Shown: positions 50,049 through 56,566 of the stretch, in pieces
How positions within the stretch are numbered: position 1 is the first letter of the stretch
Layout: every line of letters starts with the position of its first letter
Program-made: the position numbers and the translations under genes
The notes under the pieces: model-generated
Told to the model about the DNA's origin: nothing
The model's input: the letters and a program-made list of their open reading frames with translations, nothing else
Database searches by the model: none
Origin: Halobacteriovoraceae bacterium
GTDB lineage: Bacteria > Bdellovibrionota > Bacteriovoracia > Bacteriovoracales > Bacteriovoracaceae
NCBI GenBank assembly: GCA_002718735.1
Contig: PBFR01000026.1
Location: 1-56,566, forward strand
Direction: 5' to 3'
Length of the DNA: 56,566 nt

Positions 50049-50753
50049 ATGAAGGATAGAGTCATTGCCATTGACGGCCCCAGTGGAAGCGGGAAGTCTA
50101 CTATAACTAAATTATTTGCCGACAAGATAGGGTTCACTTATTTGGACACAGGTGCCATGTTTAGAGCTCTAGCATACAAACTGAATACACTTGATATTGA
50201 TTTTAGTAGGGATACACTCACTTCAACTGAAGAACTAGAGGTTGAGAGGTTTCTGGATAACCTTGATTTTCAATACGCACCAACTGAAAATGTTCTCATA
50301 AGTGTTAACGGAGAAGATCTAACAAGGAAAATTCGTGAACATCATGTTTCTAAATTAGCATCTCAAACTTCCAAGTTCTCCGTTGTACGAGAGTTTCTAG
50401 CAAACCTGCAGAGGAAAATAGCAAAGAGATCCCCATGCATACTAGAGGGAAGAGATATCGGAACGGTCATATTTCCAAACGCTGCTTTAAAATTTTATCT
50501 TACGGCCAATAGTGATGTCAGGGCACAAAGAAGGCTTGAGCAACTCCAAGAAAAGGGAAAGGCTGACGGGCTTACTCTAAAACAAATTAAAGAAGACATT
50601 GAGAAGCGAGACGACCAAGACACCCAAAGAGAGGTAGCCCCTCTTAAAAAAGCTGATGATGCTTTCGAAATTGATACTTCAAACAGGACGGTTAAAGAGG
50701 TTTTGAACTTAATGTTTAATCTTTTTCAAGATAAAGAGTCCCTTTTTAAATAG
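50049..50753 (+). CDS. cmk: Cytidylate kinase
   Basis: 234 aa. P-loop G-P-S-G-S-G-K-S-T at the N-terminus, L-D-T-G-A-M-F-R-A-L (CMP-binding), E-G-R-D-I-G-T-V-I-F-P near residue 137 and R-R-D-like R-D-D-Q-D-T-Q-R lid region. It phosphorylates CMP and dCMP to the diphosphates. GAGGA precedes the ATG. Likely transcribed alone or with rfaE1, 66 nt downstream. Confidence 0.94.
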   Translation: MKDRVIAIDGPSGSGKSTITKLFADKIGFTYLDTGAMFRALAYKLNTLDIDFSRDTLTSTEELEVERFLDNLDFQYAPTENVLISVNGEDLTRKIREHHVSKLASQTSKFSVVREFLANLQRKIAKRSPCILEGRDIGTVIFPNAALKFYLTANSDVRAQRRLEQLQEKGKADGLTLKQIKEDIEKRDDQDTQREVAPLKKADDAFEIDTSNRTVKEVLNLMFNLFQDKESLFK

Positions 50754-50819
50754 ACTTCCCAAAGGATGGCGCCCAAGTTACATTTGTAGTTGAAGAAACG
50801 TTATTAGGAGATCCCATAG

Positions 50820-51821
50820 ATGATTACCGAACAAAGGTTTGTAGAGATACTTGAAAACTTTGAAAATATAGACCCTATTCTTGTTGTTGGAGATGTTGGG
50901 GTCGACAAATACACCTATGGCGAAGTAAATAGGATTTCACCTGAAGCACCAGTGCCAATATTGGAAGTTAATAAAGAATGGACCAAGTTGGGATTGGCTG
51001 CAAACGTATCGGATAACCTACAGTCATTAAAAGCAAAATCAACTATATGTTCGGTAATTGGCGACGATCAAAACGGCAACACTCTAGAAGGTCTTTTAGA
51101 GGAGGCGGGTCTTAAGACTTGGGGGCTTGTCAGAGATAAGTCTAGAATGACAACGTTTAAAGAAAGAGTTGTAACAGAGACCCAACAAATCTGTAGAGTT
51201 GACTACGAAACCAAAGAGCCAATAGATAGCAGTATTTATGACAGAGTTAAGGATCGCTTCAACGAGTTTAAAGAAGCACACTCTGCTCTCATTTTAGAAG
51301 ACTATGGTAAGGGATTCTTCACTAAAGAGATGACTGAGTTTTTTATTAAAGAGGCTAAAGAGATTGGACGAATGGTTGCGGTTGACCCTTCCAGGACAAC
51401 ACCTCCAACTTGGTATAAAGGCGCAACGTTACTAAAGCCAAATAAAGTTGAAAGTTTGATGATGGCACAAAGCCTGGGTTGCACCGAAAAAGATATTGAA
51501 AAAGTAGCCATGCTATTGGTTGATAAGCTTGCCCTCAAAAAAATCATCATAACTTTAGGCTCCGAAGGTATGGGGATGATTGACACCGAAACTGATGGAA
51601 AGTTCCACAGGATACCAACCGTGGCAAAAGAGGTCTTTGATGTATCCGGTGCCGGGGACACTGCAATTAGTGCGGTGGTAAGTGCTTTAGTTAGTTCTGC
51701 CACCCTTGAGGAAGCTGCATGGGTTGGAAACTGTGCATCTGGTGTAGTGGTTGGCAAGAAAGGCACTGCCTTGGCATCACAGGAAGAACTCAAGGCTTTT
51801 TACCCAAGCCTCATTAAGTAG
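50820..51821 (+). CDS. rfaE1: D-glycero-beta-D-manno-heptose-7-phosphate kinase-like PfkB-family kinase
   Basis: 333 aa, the kinase half of HldE. V-V-G-D-V-G-V-D-K-Y, then R-I-S-P-E-A-P-V-P-I-L-E-V (sugar binding), L-G-L-A-A-N-V replacing the usual G-G-A-A-N-V, L-E-D-Y-G-K-G, V-D-P-S-R, K-P-N, T-L-G-S-E-G-M and D-V-S-G-A-G-D-T-A (catalytic Asp). It would phosphorylate heptose-7-phosphate at O-1 in LPS inner-core synthesis. The nucleotidyltransferase half is absent, so a separate HldC/RfaE2 is expected elsewhere. AGGAG precedes the ATG at 9 nt. Followed directly by a DUF4416 gene. Confidence 0.85.
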   Translation: MITEQRFVEILENFENIDPILVVGDVGVDKYTYGEVNRISPEAPVPILEVNKEWTKLGLAANVSDNLQSLKAKSTICSVIGDDQNGNTLEGLLEEAGLKTWGLVRDKSRMTTFKERVVTETQQICRVDYETKEPIDSSIYDRVKDRFNEFKEAHSALILEDYGKGFFTKEMTEFFIKEAKEIGRMVAVDPSRTTPPTWYKGATLLKPNKVESLMMAQSLGCTEKDIEKVAMLLVDKLALKKIIITLGSEGMGMIDTETDGKFHRIPTVAKEVFDVSGAGDTAISAVVSALVSSATLEEAAWVGNCASGVVVGKKGTALASQEELKAFYPSLIK

Positions 51822-52331
51822 ATGGCCACTCTTAAAACTGCGGACCAAGGCCTTATCTTCACTAGCTGCATTTTTAATATTGATAAGGTTTCAGTTCAAA
51901 ATATCGAATCCATCTGGAAGGAAAGGTATGAACTCTCAGGTAGTCTAGAACCTGAATTATCTCCGTCCTTTAGATACTACTCAAAAGAAATGGGAAGCAA
52001 CCTCAAAAGGTTAATCATTTGGGGCAATATTCATTATCCTCGTGAAGAGCTTGTTGCAGGAAAGCTTTGGGCCGACAATGTTGAGTCTGAGCACCTGGAA
52101 GCTGGAAATAGGACAATAAATATGGATATTGGGCTTTTAGTTAAAGAGCAGATGGTGCTTGCAACCAGTAAACCTTACGCCCACAGAGTCTATTTAGGTT
52201 CTGGTGTATATGCTGATTTAACATATAAATATGAGAACAAAAGTTATCAATTCCTGCCTTGGACCTACCCTGACTATAAATGTCCTGAAAAAGTAAACCT
52301 ATTTAACTCATTGAGAACTCGTCTTTTTTAA
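51822..52331 (+). CDS. DUF4416-family protein
   Basis: 169 aa; matches the DUF4416 pattern (F-T-S-C-I-F-N, S-F-R-Y-Y-S-K-E-M-G, R-L-I-I-W-G, R-T-I-N-M-D-I-G and Y-L-G-S-G-V-Y-A-D-L-T, then W-T-Y-P-D-Y). A cytosolic protein of unknown function often found in deltaproteobacteria. The ATG follows the rfaE1 TAG without a gap, so translation is by coupling. Confidence 0.85.
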   Translation: MATLKTADQGLIFTSCIFNIDKVSVQNIESIWKERYELSGSLEPELSPSFRYYSKEMGSNLKRLIIWGNIHYPREELVAGKLWADNVESEHLEAGNRTINMDIGLLVKEQMVLATSKPYAHRVYLGSGVYADLTYKYENKSYQFLPWTYPDYKCPEKVNLFNSLRTRLF

Positions 52332-52350
52332 TAAAAGCTAAAAAAGTTTT

Positions 52351-52378
52351 TTGAATACATTTTGCACCTTGTTAAAAT
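52351..52378 (+). promoter_or_regulatory. Promoter of the putative structured RNA upstream of pheS
   Basis: TTGAAT (52351-52356), 16-nt spacer, TAAAAT (52373-52378). It begins 20 nt after the DUF4416 stop and precedes a ~320-nt region without a credible gene. Confidence 0.5.
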
Positions 52379-52384
52379 GGAAGC

Positions 52385-52704
52385 AACCAAAACCCGTGGA
52401 AAAGGTGACCATGTTCGAAAGGCGTGGGAACAAAGTCATTGCTCTCCACTTAAAGAGTTAATGATTGCCAAAGCGGAGATAAAGTTTTCTGCCCCAGGGT
52501 CGCATTAGGAGTTGCGAATCATTTAACAACGGGTCACTTGCTTGGACGAGTGCTGGGTGTGGAGCTTTTGAGGAGGTATTTTTGGGACCATAGCGTGAAT
52601 TCGCTTGGAACTTACATTCACTTATTTTTTAGTAAGCTTTTAGCTTTTATTTGGATTTTCCAATTTTTGACAAGAAAAAGGGCCTCAACGAAGGCCCTTT
52701 TTTT
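52385..52704 (+). ncRNA. Putative structured RNA or pheS leader, unassigned family
   Basis: Between the DUF4416 gene and pheS lie 466 nt without a gene. A promoter is at the left and an intrinsic terminator at 52675-52704. In between are several pairings: GTGACC (52405-52410) with GGTCAC (52532-52537); AATGATT (52460-52466) with AATCATT (52517-52523); CTCC-A-CTT (52444-52451) with AAG-C-GGAG (52471-52478, one mismatch); and a hairpin with CGAAA loop (52409-52427). The second and third cross, so they would be alternative folds or a pseudoknot. G+C is higher than in flanking spacers. It does not match tmRNA, RNase P, SRP, 6S, T-box or c-di-GMP riboswitch consensus as far as I can tell. It could be an independent RNA or an attenuator of pheST. 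Confidence 0.5.
52675..52704 (+). terminator. Intrinsic terminator before pheS
   Basis: AAGGGCCT (52678-52685) and AGGCCCTT (52692-52699) pair perfectly over 8 bp, extended by A-T pairs, with a 6-nt loop and a run of seven Ts. It ends the putative RNA 93 nt before pheS. Confidence 0.9.
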
Positions 52705-52797
52705 ATTTAGACTCGTTGTCTTATTTTTTTGGTTTTGATACGCTTTTTCCCAATTCTGCTAACTTAGCTAATTTCATTTACAAACATAGGACACAAA

Positions 52798-53832
52798 ATG
52801 TTGGAAAAAATTGAGTCACTGTTCACTGAATTTAAAGAACAGATAACCAAAGTGGACAAGCAAGCTGACGTCTTGAACTTAAAGTCTTCGTTTATTGGTA
52901 AAAAGGGCGCACTCTCTGAGATTCTTAAATCATTAAAAGATGCAACTCCTGAACAGAGAAAGGCCATCGGACCCAAGAGTAACGAGGTCAAGCAGCAAAT
53001 AGAAAAAATGGTGCAAGATAGACTTCGAGAAATAGAGCTTAAGGAAGTTAACGAAAAACTTGAGAAATCAAAAATAGACTTTTCCCTGACAGACTCTGTT
53101 TTGGACAAAGGTTTAAATACAGGTGGGATTCATCCCGTACATCAAATTCAAAGGGAAGTGGAAGATATATTCCAGTCAATGGGATTTGAAGTTCTTGATG
53201 GGCCACACATTGAAGATGATTGGCATAACTTTGGAGCTCTTAATATCCCAGAAACACACCCTGCCAGAGATATGCAAGATACCTTTTGGTTTAAAGACAA
53301 AAAGCACCTATTGAGAACTCATACATCAACGATCCAGGTAAGAGGGATGGAGACTAGAAAGCCGCCTTTTAAGTTTGTTGGTCCTGGGAAGGTTTTTAGA
53401 TGTGAAAGAACTGATGCAACTCACGAAATGTGCTTTCATCAGTTGGAAGGAATGATGGTCGGTAAAGACATCACAGTTGGAAATCTTATCTACTTTATGA
53501 AAACTCTTTTAAAAGAAATTTTTAAAAAGGATATGGAAGTTAGACTAAGACCAGGTTTCTTCCCCTTCGTTGAGCCAGGCTTCGAGCTGGACATTCGTTG
53601 GAAAAAACCTAAGAAAGGAGAATCTAGACATAGCGGATGGTTAGAGCTTCTTCCTTGTGGCATGGTACATCCAAATGTTTTGAAAGCTGGTGGTATTGAT
53701 CCAGAGAAATATAATGGCTTTGCTTTTGGACTCGGACTGGACAGACTGGTCATGGTTAAAAACGCAATAGAAGACATTCGTCATCTTCATTCTGGAGATC
53801 TTCGATTTAACAAACAATTTTCATCTTACTAA
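52798..53832 (+). CDS. pheS: Phenylalanine--tRNA ligase alpha subunit
   Basis: 344 aa. N-terminal coiled coil (~1-100; K-S-S-F-I-G-K-K-G-A-L-S-E-I), then the class II core: H-P-V-H-Q-I-Q-R-E-V-E-D-I-F, H-T-S-T-I-Q-V-R-G-M, G-K-V-F-R-C-E-R-T-D-A-T-H-E, F-H-Q-L-E-G and G-L-G-L-D-R-L-V-M. Forms the alpha2beta2 enzyme with PheT, encoded 13 nt downstream. AGGA lies before the ATG. A ~320-nt RNA-like segment with a terminator sits immediately upstream. Confidence 0.96.
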   Translation: MLEKIESLFTEFKEQITKVDKQADVLNLKSSFIGKKGALSEILKSLKDATPEQRKAIGPKSNEVKQQIEKMVQDRLREIELKEVNEKLEKSKIDFSLTDSVLDKGLNTGGIHPVHQIQREVEDIFQSMGFEVLDGPHIEDDWHNFGALNIPETHPARDMQDTFWFKDKKHLLRTHTSTIQVRGMETRKPPFKFVGPGKVFRCERTDATHEMCFHQLEGMMVGKDITVGNLIYFMKTLLKEIFKKDMEVRLRPGFFPFVEPGFELDIRWKKPKKGESRHSGWLELLPCGMVHPNVLKAGGIDPEKYNGFAFGLGLDRLVMVKNAIEDIRHLHSGDLRFNKQFSSY

Positions 53833-53845
53833 TAAAGGAACGCGC

Positions 53846-55708
53846 GTGTTAATTTCGCTAAACTGGATAAAAGACTTTGTAGAATTACCTGAATTGGATG
53901 CTGATGAGCTTGCCAATTCTTTTACTATGACAACCGCTGAGGTCGAGGATGTTAAAACAACCTTTAAGCATCTAAAAGAGATTAAGGTTGCACAAATAGA
54001 CTCCATAAAAAAACACCCTGAAGCAGACAAGTTAAACCTTGTTACTTTTTCCTTTGGAAGCGGAAAAACAAAGGAAGTTGTTTGTGGTGCTCCCAATGTA
54101 AGGGAGGGGCTAAAGATCCCTTATGCGCCTTTGGGAACAACACTGCCTAATGGTCTTACATTGGAACCTAAGAAAATTAGGGGAATACTGTCTGAAGGTA
54201 TGCTGTGCTCGCAAGTTGAACTAGGCATTGGTGAAGGTTCTAGCGGTTTGATGGAGCTGGACGAACATGCAACTGTTGGGCAGTCAATGCTGGAGTATTT
54301 AAATCTAAGTGTCGATGTTGTCCTTGATGTGGATAATAAATCTTTAACCCACCGCCCGGATTTGTGGGGACACTATGGACTTGCTAGAGAATTCGCTGCA
54401 GCCCACTCCAAAGGACTAAAAAAACCATACGGTGAAGAATGGAAAAAGAATCTAGAGACTAACTTTAATGATTCTAAAAGTCCTATAACTCCTAAGGTTG
54501 ATGAGGACTCTGCTGGGTTGGCCTACTGGGGATTATCATTGGACGGAGTTAAAGTTTCAGAAAGTCCTGAGTGGATGAGAAATCGATTAGAGGCCGCAGG
54601 TCTTAGGCCGATCAATAATATTGTCGATGTATCGAATTACGTAATGTTGGAGCTTGGCATACCTCTTCACATCTTTGATAGAGACAAAATAGAAGATGGT
54701 GTCATCCACATTAAACAACTAGCTGAAGAACAAACCTTTCAAACTTTGGATGAAGTAGATAGGGATCTTGTTGCCGGCGACACTGTTATATGTGACTCTA
54801 AAAAACCGCTAGTACTTGCCGGTATCATGGGAGGGCACAATAGTGGTGTAAGTGACAATACAACTAAAGTGTTTATAGAAGTTGCAAATTGGAATGCTGA
54901 AAGAGTTAGAACGACAAGCACGCGCTTAGGCCTGAGAACTGATTCATCTCAAAGATATGAAAAGTCTTTGGATAGTACCCAGTGTTATAAAACATTGTTA
55001 AGAACTCTAGACTTAATCTTACAACTGTGTCCCGAAGCAAAGGTTGTTGGAAAGCCAGAGTATGACGGTGAGAAGCTAGAGAACATTAAACCTTTAGTTA
55101 TAGAAACCTCAATTAAGAAAATTAAAAGTACTCTTGGACATGAGCTAAGCGACGAGGAGCTAATAAGAATTTTCCGATCATTAGACTTTGGAGTTGAAGA
55201 GGAGAATGAGCAGCTTAAGGTTACAATACCTACTTTTAGAACTACTAAAGATATCGAATGCGAAGCGGACTTAGTTGAGGAAGTTGGAAGAATGGTAGGC
55301 TATGACAACATAGTTCCCGTTGCTCCTTTGACAGAGTTAAATACTACAAAGCTTGAGCCTGGAAAGAAGATCTCTAGAAAAATTCAAGACTACTTGAGTT
55401 TGAAGGGAGAGTCTCTAGAGATAATGACTTACCCGCTTGTAGGTGAAAAGCTTCTTGATAAGGCCGTGTGGGAAAGTGCCAATGAAGAATTAAAGTTGGT
55501 TAACGCTTTATCAAAAGATGCTGACAGAATGAGACCAAGCTTAATACCTAGTGCTCTGGAGGTTATCGGTGAGAACGCAAAAAGGTTCTCGAAGTTTTCC
55601 TTTTTCGAGATAGGTAGAAGTTATTTGCCAAGTGAGAAAAGCTTTTCAGAAGAGAAGCATCAGTTGTTAATAGCTTGTTTTGATAAAAAGGGAAACTCCA
55701 TTTGTTGA
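53846..55708 (+). CDS. pheT: Phenylalanine--tRNA ligase beta subunit, 5' part (frame broken near 55685)
   Basis: 620 codons of PheT: the tRNA-binding OB-fold domain (residues ~38-150, K-H-P-E-A-D-K-L-N-L-V, G-A-P-N-V, G-I-L-S-E-G-M-L-C-S), B3/B4 editing domain (~210-380, R-P-I-N-N-I-V-D-V-S-N-Y-V-M), B5 (~400-475) and most of the catalytic-like core. The GTG start at 53846 follows AAAGGA. The frame ends early at TGA 55706-55708, while the remaining ~195 codons of PheT continue in the next frame from about 55690. One surplus base in the A5G3 run at 55685-55692 explains this. It could be a sequencing error, since a functional pheT is essential. Confidence 0.9.
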   Translation: MLISLNWIKDFVELPELDADELANSFTMTTAEVEDVKTTFKHLKEIKVAQIDSIKKHPEADKLNLVTFSFGSGKTKEVVCGAPNVREGLKIPYAPLGTTLPNGLTLEPKKIRGILSEGMLCSQVELGIGEGSSGLMELDEHATVGQSMLEYLNLSVDVVLDVDNKSLTHRPDLWGHYGLAREFAAAHSKGLKKPYGEEWKKNLETNFNDSKSPITPKVDEDSAGLAYWGLSLDGVKVSESPEWMRNRLEAAGLRPINNIVDVSNYVMLELGIPLHIFDRDKIEDGVIHIKQLAEEQTFQTLDEVDRDLVAGDTVICDSKKPLVLAGIMGGHNSGVSDNTTKVFIEVANWNAERVRTTSTRLGLRTDSSQRYEKSLDSTQCYKTLLRTLDLILQLCPEAKVVGKPEYDGEKLENIKPLVIETSIKKIKSTLGHELSDEELIRIFRSLDFGVEEENEQLKVTIPTFRTTKDIECEADLVEEVGRMVGYDNIVPVAPLTELNTTKLEPGKKISRKIQDYLSLKGESLEIMTYPLVGEKLLDKAVWESANEELKLVNALSKDADRMRPSLIPSALEVIGENAKRFSKFSFFEIGRSYLPSEKSFSEEKHQLLIACFDKKGNSIC

Positions 55709-56273
55709 ACTTATTAATACAACAGAAAAGCTACTTGCGTATTTAAATGTTCCTTATGATATGGCAACAGAGACAGGAAAGTTTAAAAATGATGTAGTAG
55801 ATAAGTCCTGGACGGGTGCTCACCCTCATGAGTTCTTAAATATTAGAATTATGGGGAAGTTCAAGGGAAGTATTTTCTCTGTTCACCCTTTAATGATGAA
55901 AAATTTTAAAGCTAAAGGTTTCGCTTCAGTTGCCGTAATAGACCTCACGGATTTTTTGAATAGAGAACTAAAAGATAAGAATAAGTACAAACCGATATCA
56001 AAGTTCCCTGTATCAACATTTGACTGCACTGTATTGGTTGGAAAGGAAAAGCCTGCCGCGACTGTTCTTGACTGCCTAAAGAAGGTAAAACTTAAAGAAT
56101 TGTCGGAAAAGAAGATTTTAGACGTTTTTGATCTAAGCGATACTCAGAATGCAGTAACTTTATCCGTTAAATTTGAAGACCCTAATAAGACTTTGGATCA
56201 CGAATTTATAAAAAATGCGGAAACCATGGTAATCAAGACTCTTGAGGAGGCTGGTTTCCCTTTAAAATCGTAG
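55680..56273 (+). pseudogene. pheT: PheT 3' part, in the +1 frame
   Basis: Continuous with the 5' part in protein sequence but displaced by one base: from T-P-F-V-E-L-I-N-T-T-E-K onward it gives the rest of the core and the C-terminal anticodon-binding FDX-ACB domain (F-P-V-S-T-F-D-C-T-V, L-D-V-F-D-L, then T-L-D-H-E-F-I). The start codon drawn at 55680 (TTG) is not a real initiation site. If the shift is real, the PheT protein would lack its tRNA anticodon arm-binding end. If it is a sequencing error, both parts form one ~808-aa gene, the expected length. Confidence 0.85.
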
Positions 56274-56278
56274 GGTTA

Positions 56279-56308
56279 GAAAAAAGTTAAAAAAAAAGTA
56301 ACTTTTTT
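56279..56308 (+). terminator. AT-rich terminator / UP-element-like tract after pheT
   Basis: GAAAAAAGTTA (56279-56289) and TAACTTTTTTC (56299-56309) pair perfectly over 11 bp; the right arm carries six Ts. The same A/T tracts lie 12-40 nt upstream of the rRNA -35 box and could also serve as an UP element. Confidence 0.6.
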
Positions 56309-56319
56309 CAAAAAAACTA

Positions 56320-56348
56320 TTGACGGGCTTAATTAAAATAAATAATAT
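56320..56348 (+). promoter_or_regulatory. Ribosomal RNA operon promoter
   Basis: TTGACG (56320-56325), exactly 17 nt, TAATAT (56343-56348), preceded by A- and T-tracts as in rrn P1 UP elements. The GC-poor spacer and the downstream boxA support the rrn assignment. Confidence 0.75.
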
Positions 56349-56354
56349 GCTGTC

Positions 56355-56566
56355 TCACTGATCAACACGAAACATCACTTGATGAACAGCTGACAGGCTG
56401 GAGTTGATCTTTGCTCTTTAAAATTCGAATAGTTAGTAAAAAAAGTTTTGTTCCCTCGGGAACATTACAAGATGAGAAAGGACCCGTTCAATGAACGATG
56501 TCGGATGAATAGACGAGATACTTTTAGTATCCCTCCGACGGTAGACATGGTGACATGAGCTACTTC
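56355..56566 (+). other. rRNA operon leader (boxA 56412-56421), 16S gene not reached
   Basis: The leader from the predicted start (~56355) contains TGCTCTTTAA at 56412-56421, the boxA element that recruits the Nus factors for antitermination. The hairpin GTTCCC/GGGAAC (56450-56463) follows. No ORF is present and the conserved 5' end of 16S rRNA does not appear before the window ends. The remaining sequence (to 56566) probably belongs to the pre-16S processing stem. Confidence 0.7.

Noticed and set aside
52385..52500. c-di-GMP (GEMM) riboswitch or T-box upstream of pheS
   Set aside because: A GAAA-capped hairpin followed by T-G-G-G-A recalls GEMM, but the conserved core on both sides is missing; no T-box GGTGG-ACC core is present.
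52538..52738. 66-aa ORF in the gap before pheS
   Set aside because: It runs through the terminator hairpin and T-tract and has no sensible composition; the region is better read as RNA.
55680..55710. Programmed frameshifting in pheT
   Set aside because: The frame needs a +1 shift and no suitable slippery or stop-codon context is visible; sequence error or mutation is simpler.
1..56566. tRNA genes, CRISPR arrays, insertion sequences or prophage
   Set aside because: No cloverleaf with T-loop consensus, no repeat-spacer array, no transposase or integrase was seen in reading both strands.

Overview
The window looks like chromosomal DNA of a marine predatory bacterium of the Bdellovibrio and like organisms group, most probably Bacteriovoracaceae (Halobacteriovorax-like). 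This is inferred from the AT-rich genes, many long exported proteins without recognisable families, a TIGR02147-type regulator coupled to an exported GNGGG-motif protein, a flagellin end at the left edge, and many cell-wall enzymes. No database search was possible, so the taxonomic call is an inference. No insertion sequence, CRISPR array, prophage or tRNA was seen.

Layout. 1-5 kb: flagellin tail, an exported protein of unknown function, a Nudix/metallo-beta-lactamase fusion, and a TIGR02147 regulator coupled to an exported protein ending in an FGE-sulfatase (C-type-lectin-like) domain. The last ~120 bp of that domain are unusually GC-rich and resemble a diversity-generating retroelement variable region. 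5-12.5 kb, all minus strand: a TetR regulator with a small protein, a LysM/beta-barrel protein with a LamG lipoprotein, crcB, a degenerate HD-GYP protein, ddl and a thrS lacking its TGS domain. 12.5-21 kb, plus: a TPR plus winged-helix regulator, an exported protein, rimI, then the classic rimP-nusA-infB-rbfA-truB operon behind a promoter and a strong terminator (probable attenuator). 21-23 kb, minus: acyltransferase, M14 carboxypeptidase and a PTPS-family enzyme. 23-27 kb, plus: rnhA, a small FecCD-type ABC importer and an FKBP lipoprotein. 27-34 kb: exported proteins including a zinc metalloprotease, a NIF3-like protein, a cupredoxin-like protein with a CpaF-type ATPase, enolase, a 2H-like protein and an outer-membrane barrel.

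34-46 kb is the most unusual region. Three large exported proteins (1014, 807 and 692 aa; called A, B and C here) share a short C-terminal motif around F-K-I-L-S-x-R-Y. A and C also appear to be distant full-length paralogues. They lie next to a VanY-like D,D-peptidase, a YiiX-like amidase and a dipeptide epimerase, which points to an envelope or peptidoglycan role. 46-52 kb: slyD, a short CaiB-family protein, a YyaL thioredoxin-domain protein, a membrane-anchored lytic transglycosylase, cmk, rfaE1 and a DUF4416 protein. 52.3-52.7 kb holds a gene-free stretch with its own promoter, internal pairing and terminator, a likely unassigned structured RNA, just before pheS-pheT. pheT carries a one-base frameshift near its 3' end. 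The window ends in the promoter, boxA and leader of a ribosomal RNA operon; 16S itself is not reached.

Regulation. Four genes (starts at 5880, 9753, 14160 and 32859) have no Shine-Dalgarno sequence, but have a good -10 box ending 6 or 7 nt before the ATG, so they are predicted to be leaderless. Most other genes have an AAGGAG-like site, and translational coupling by short overlaps is common.
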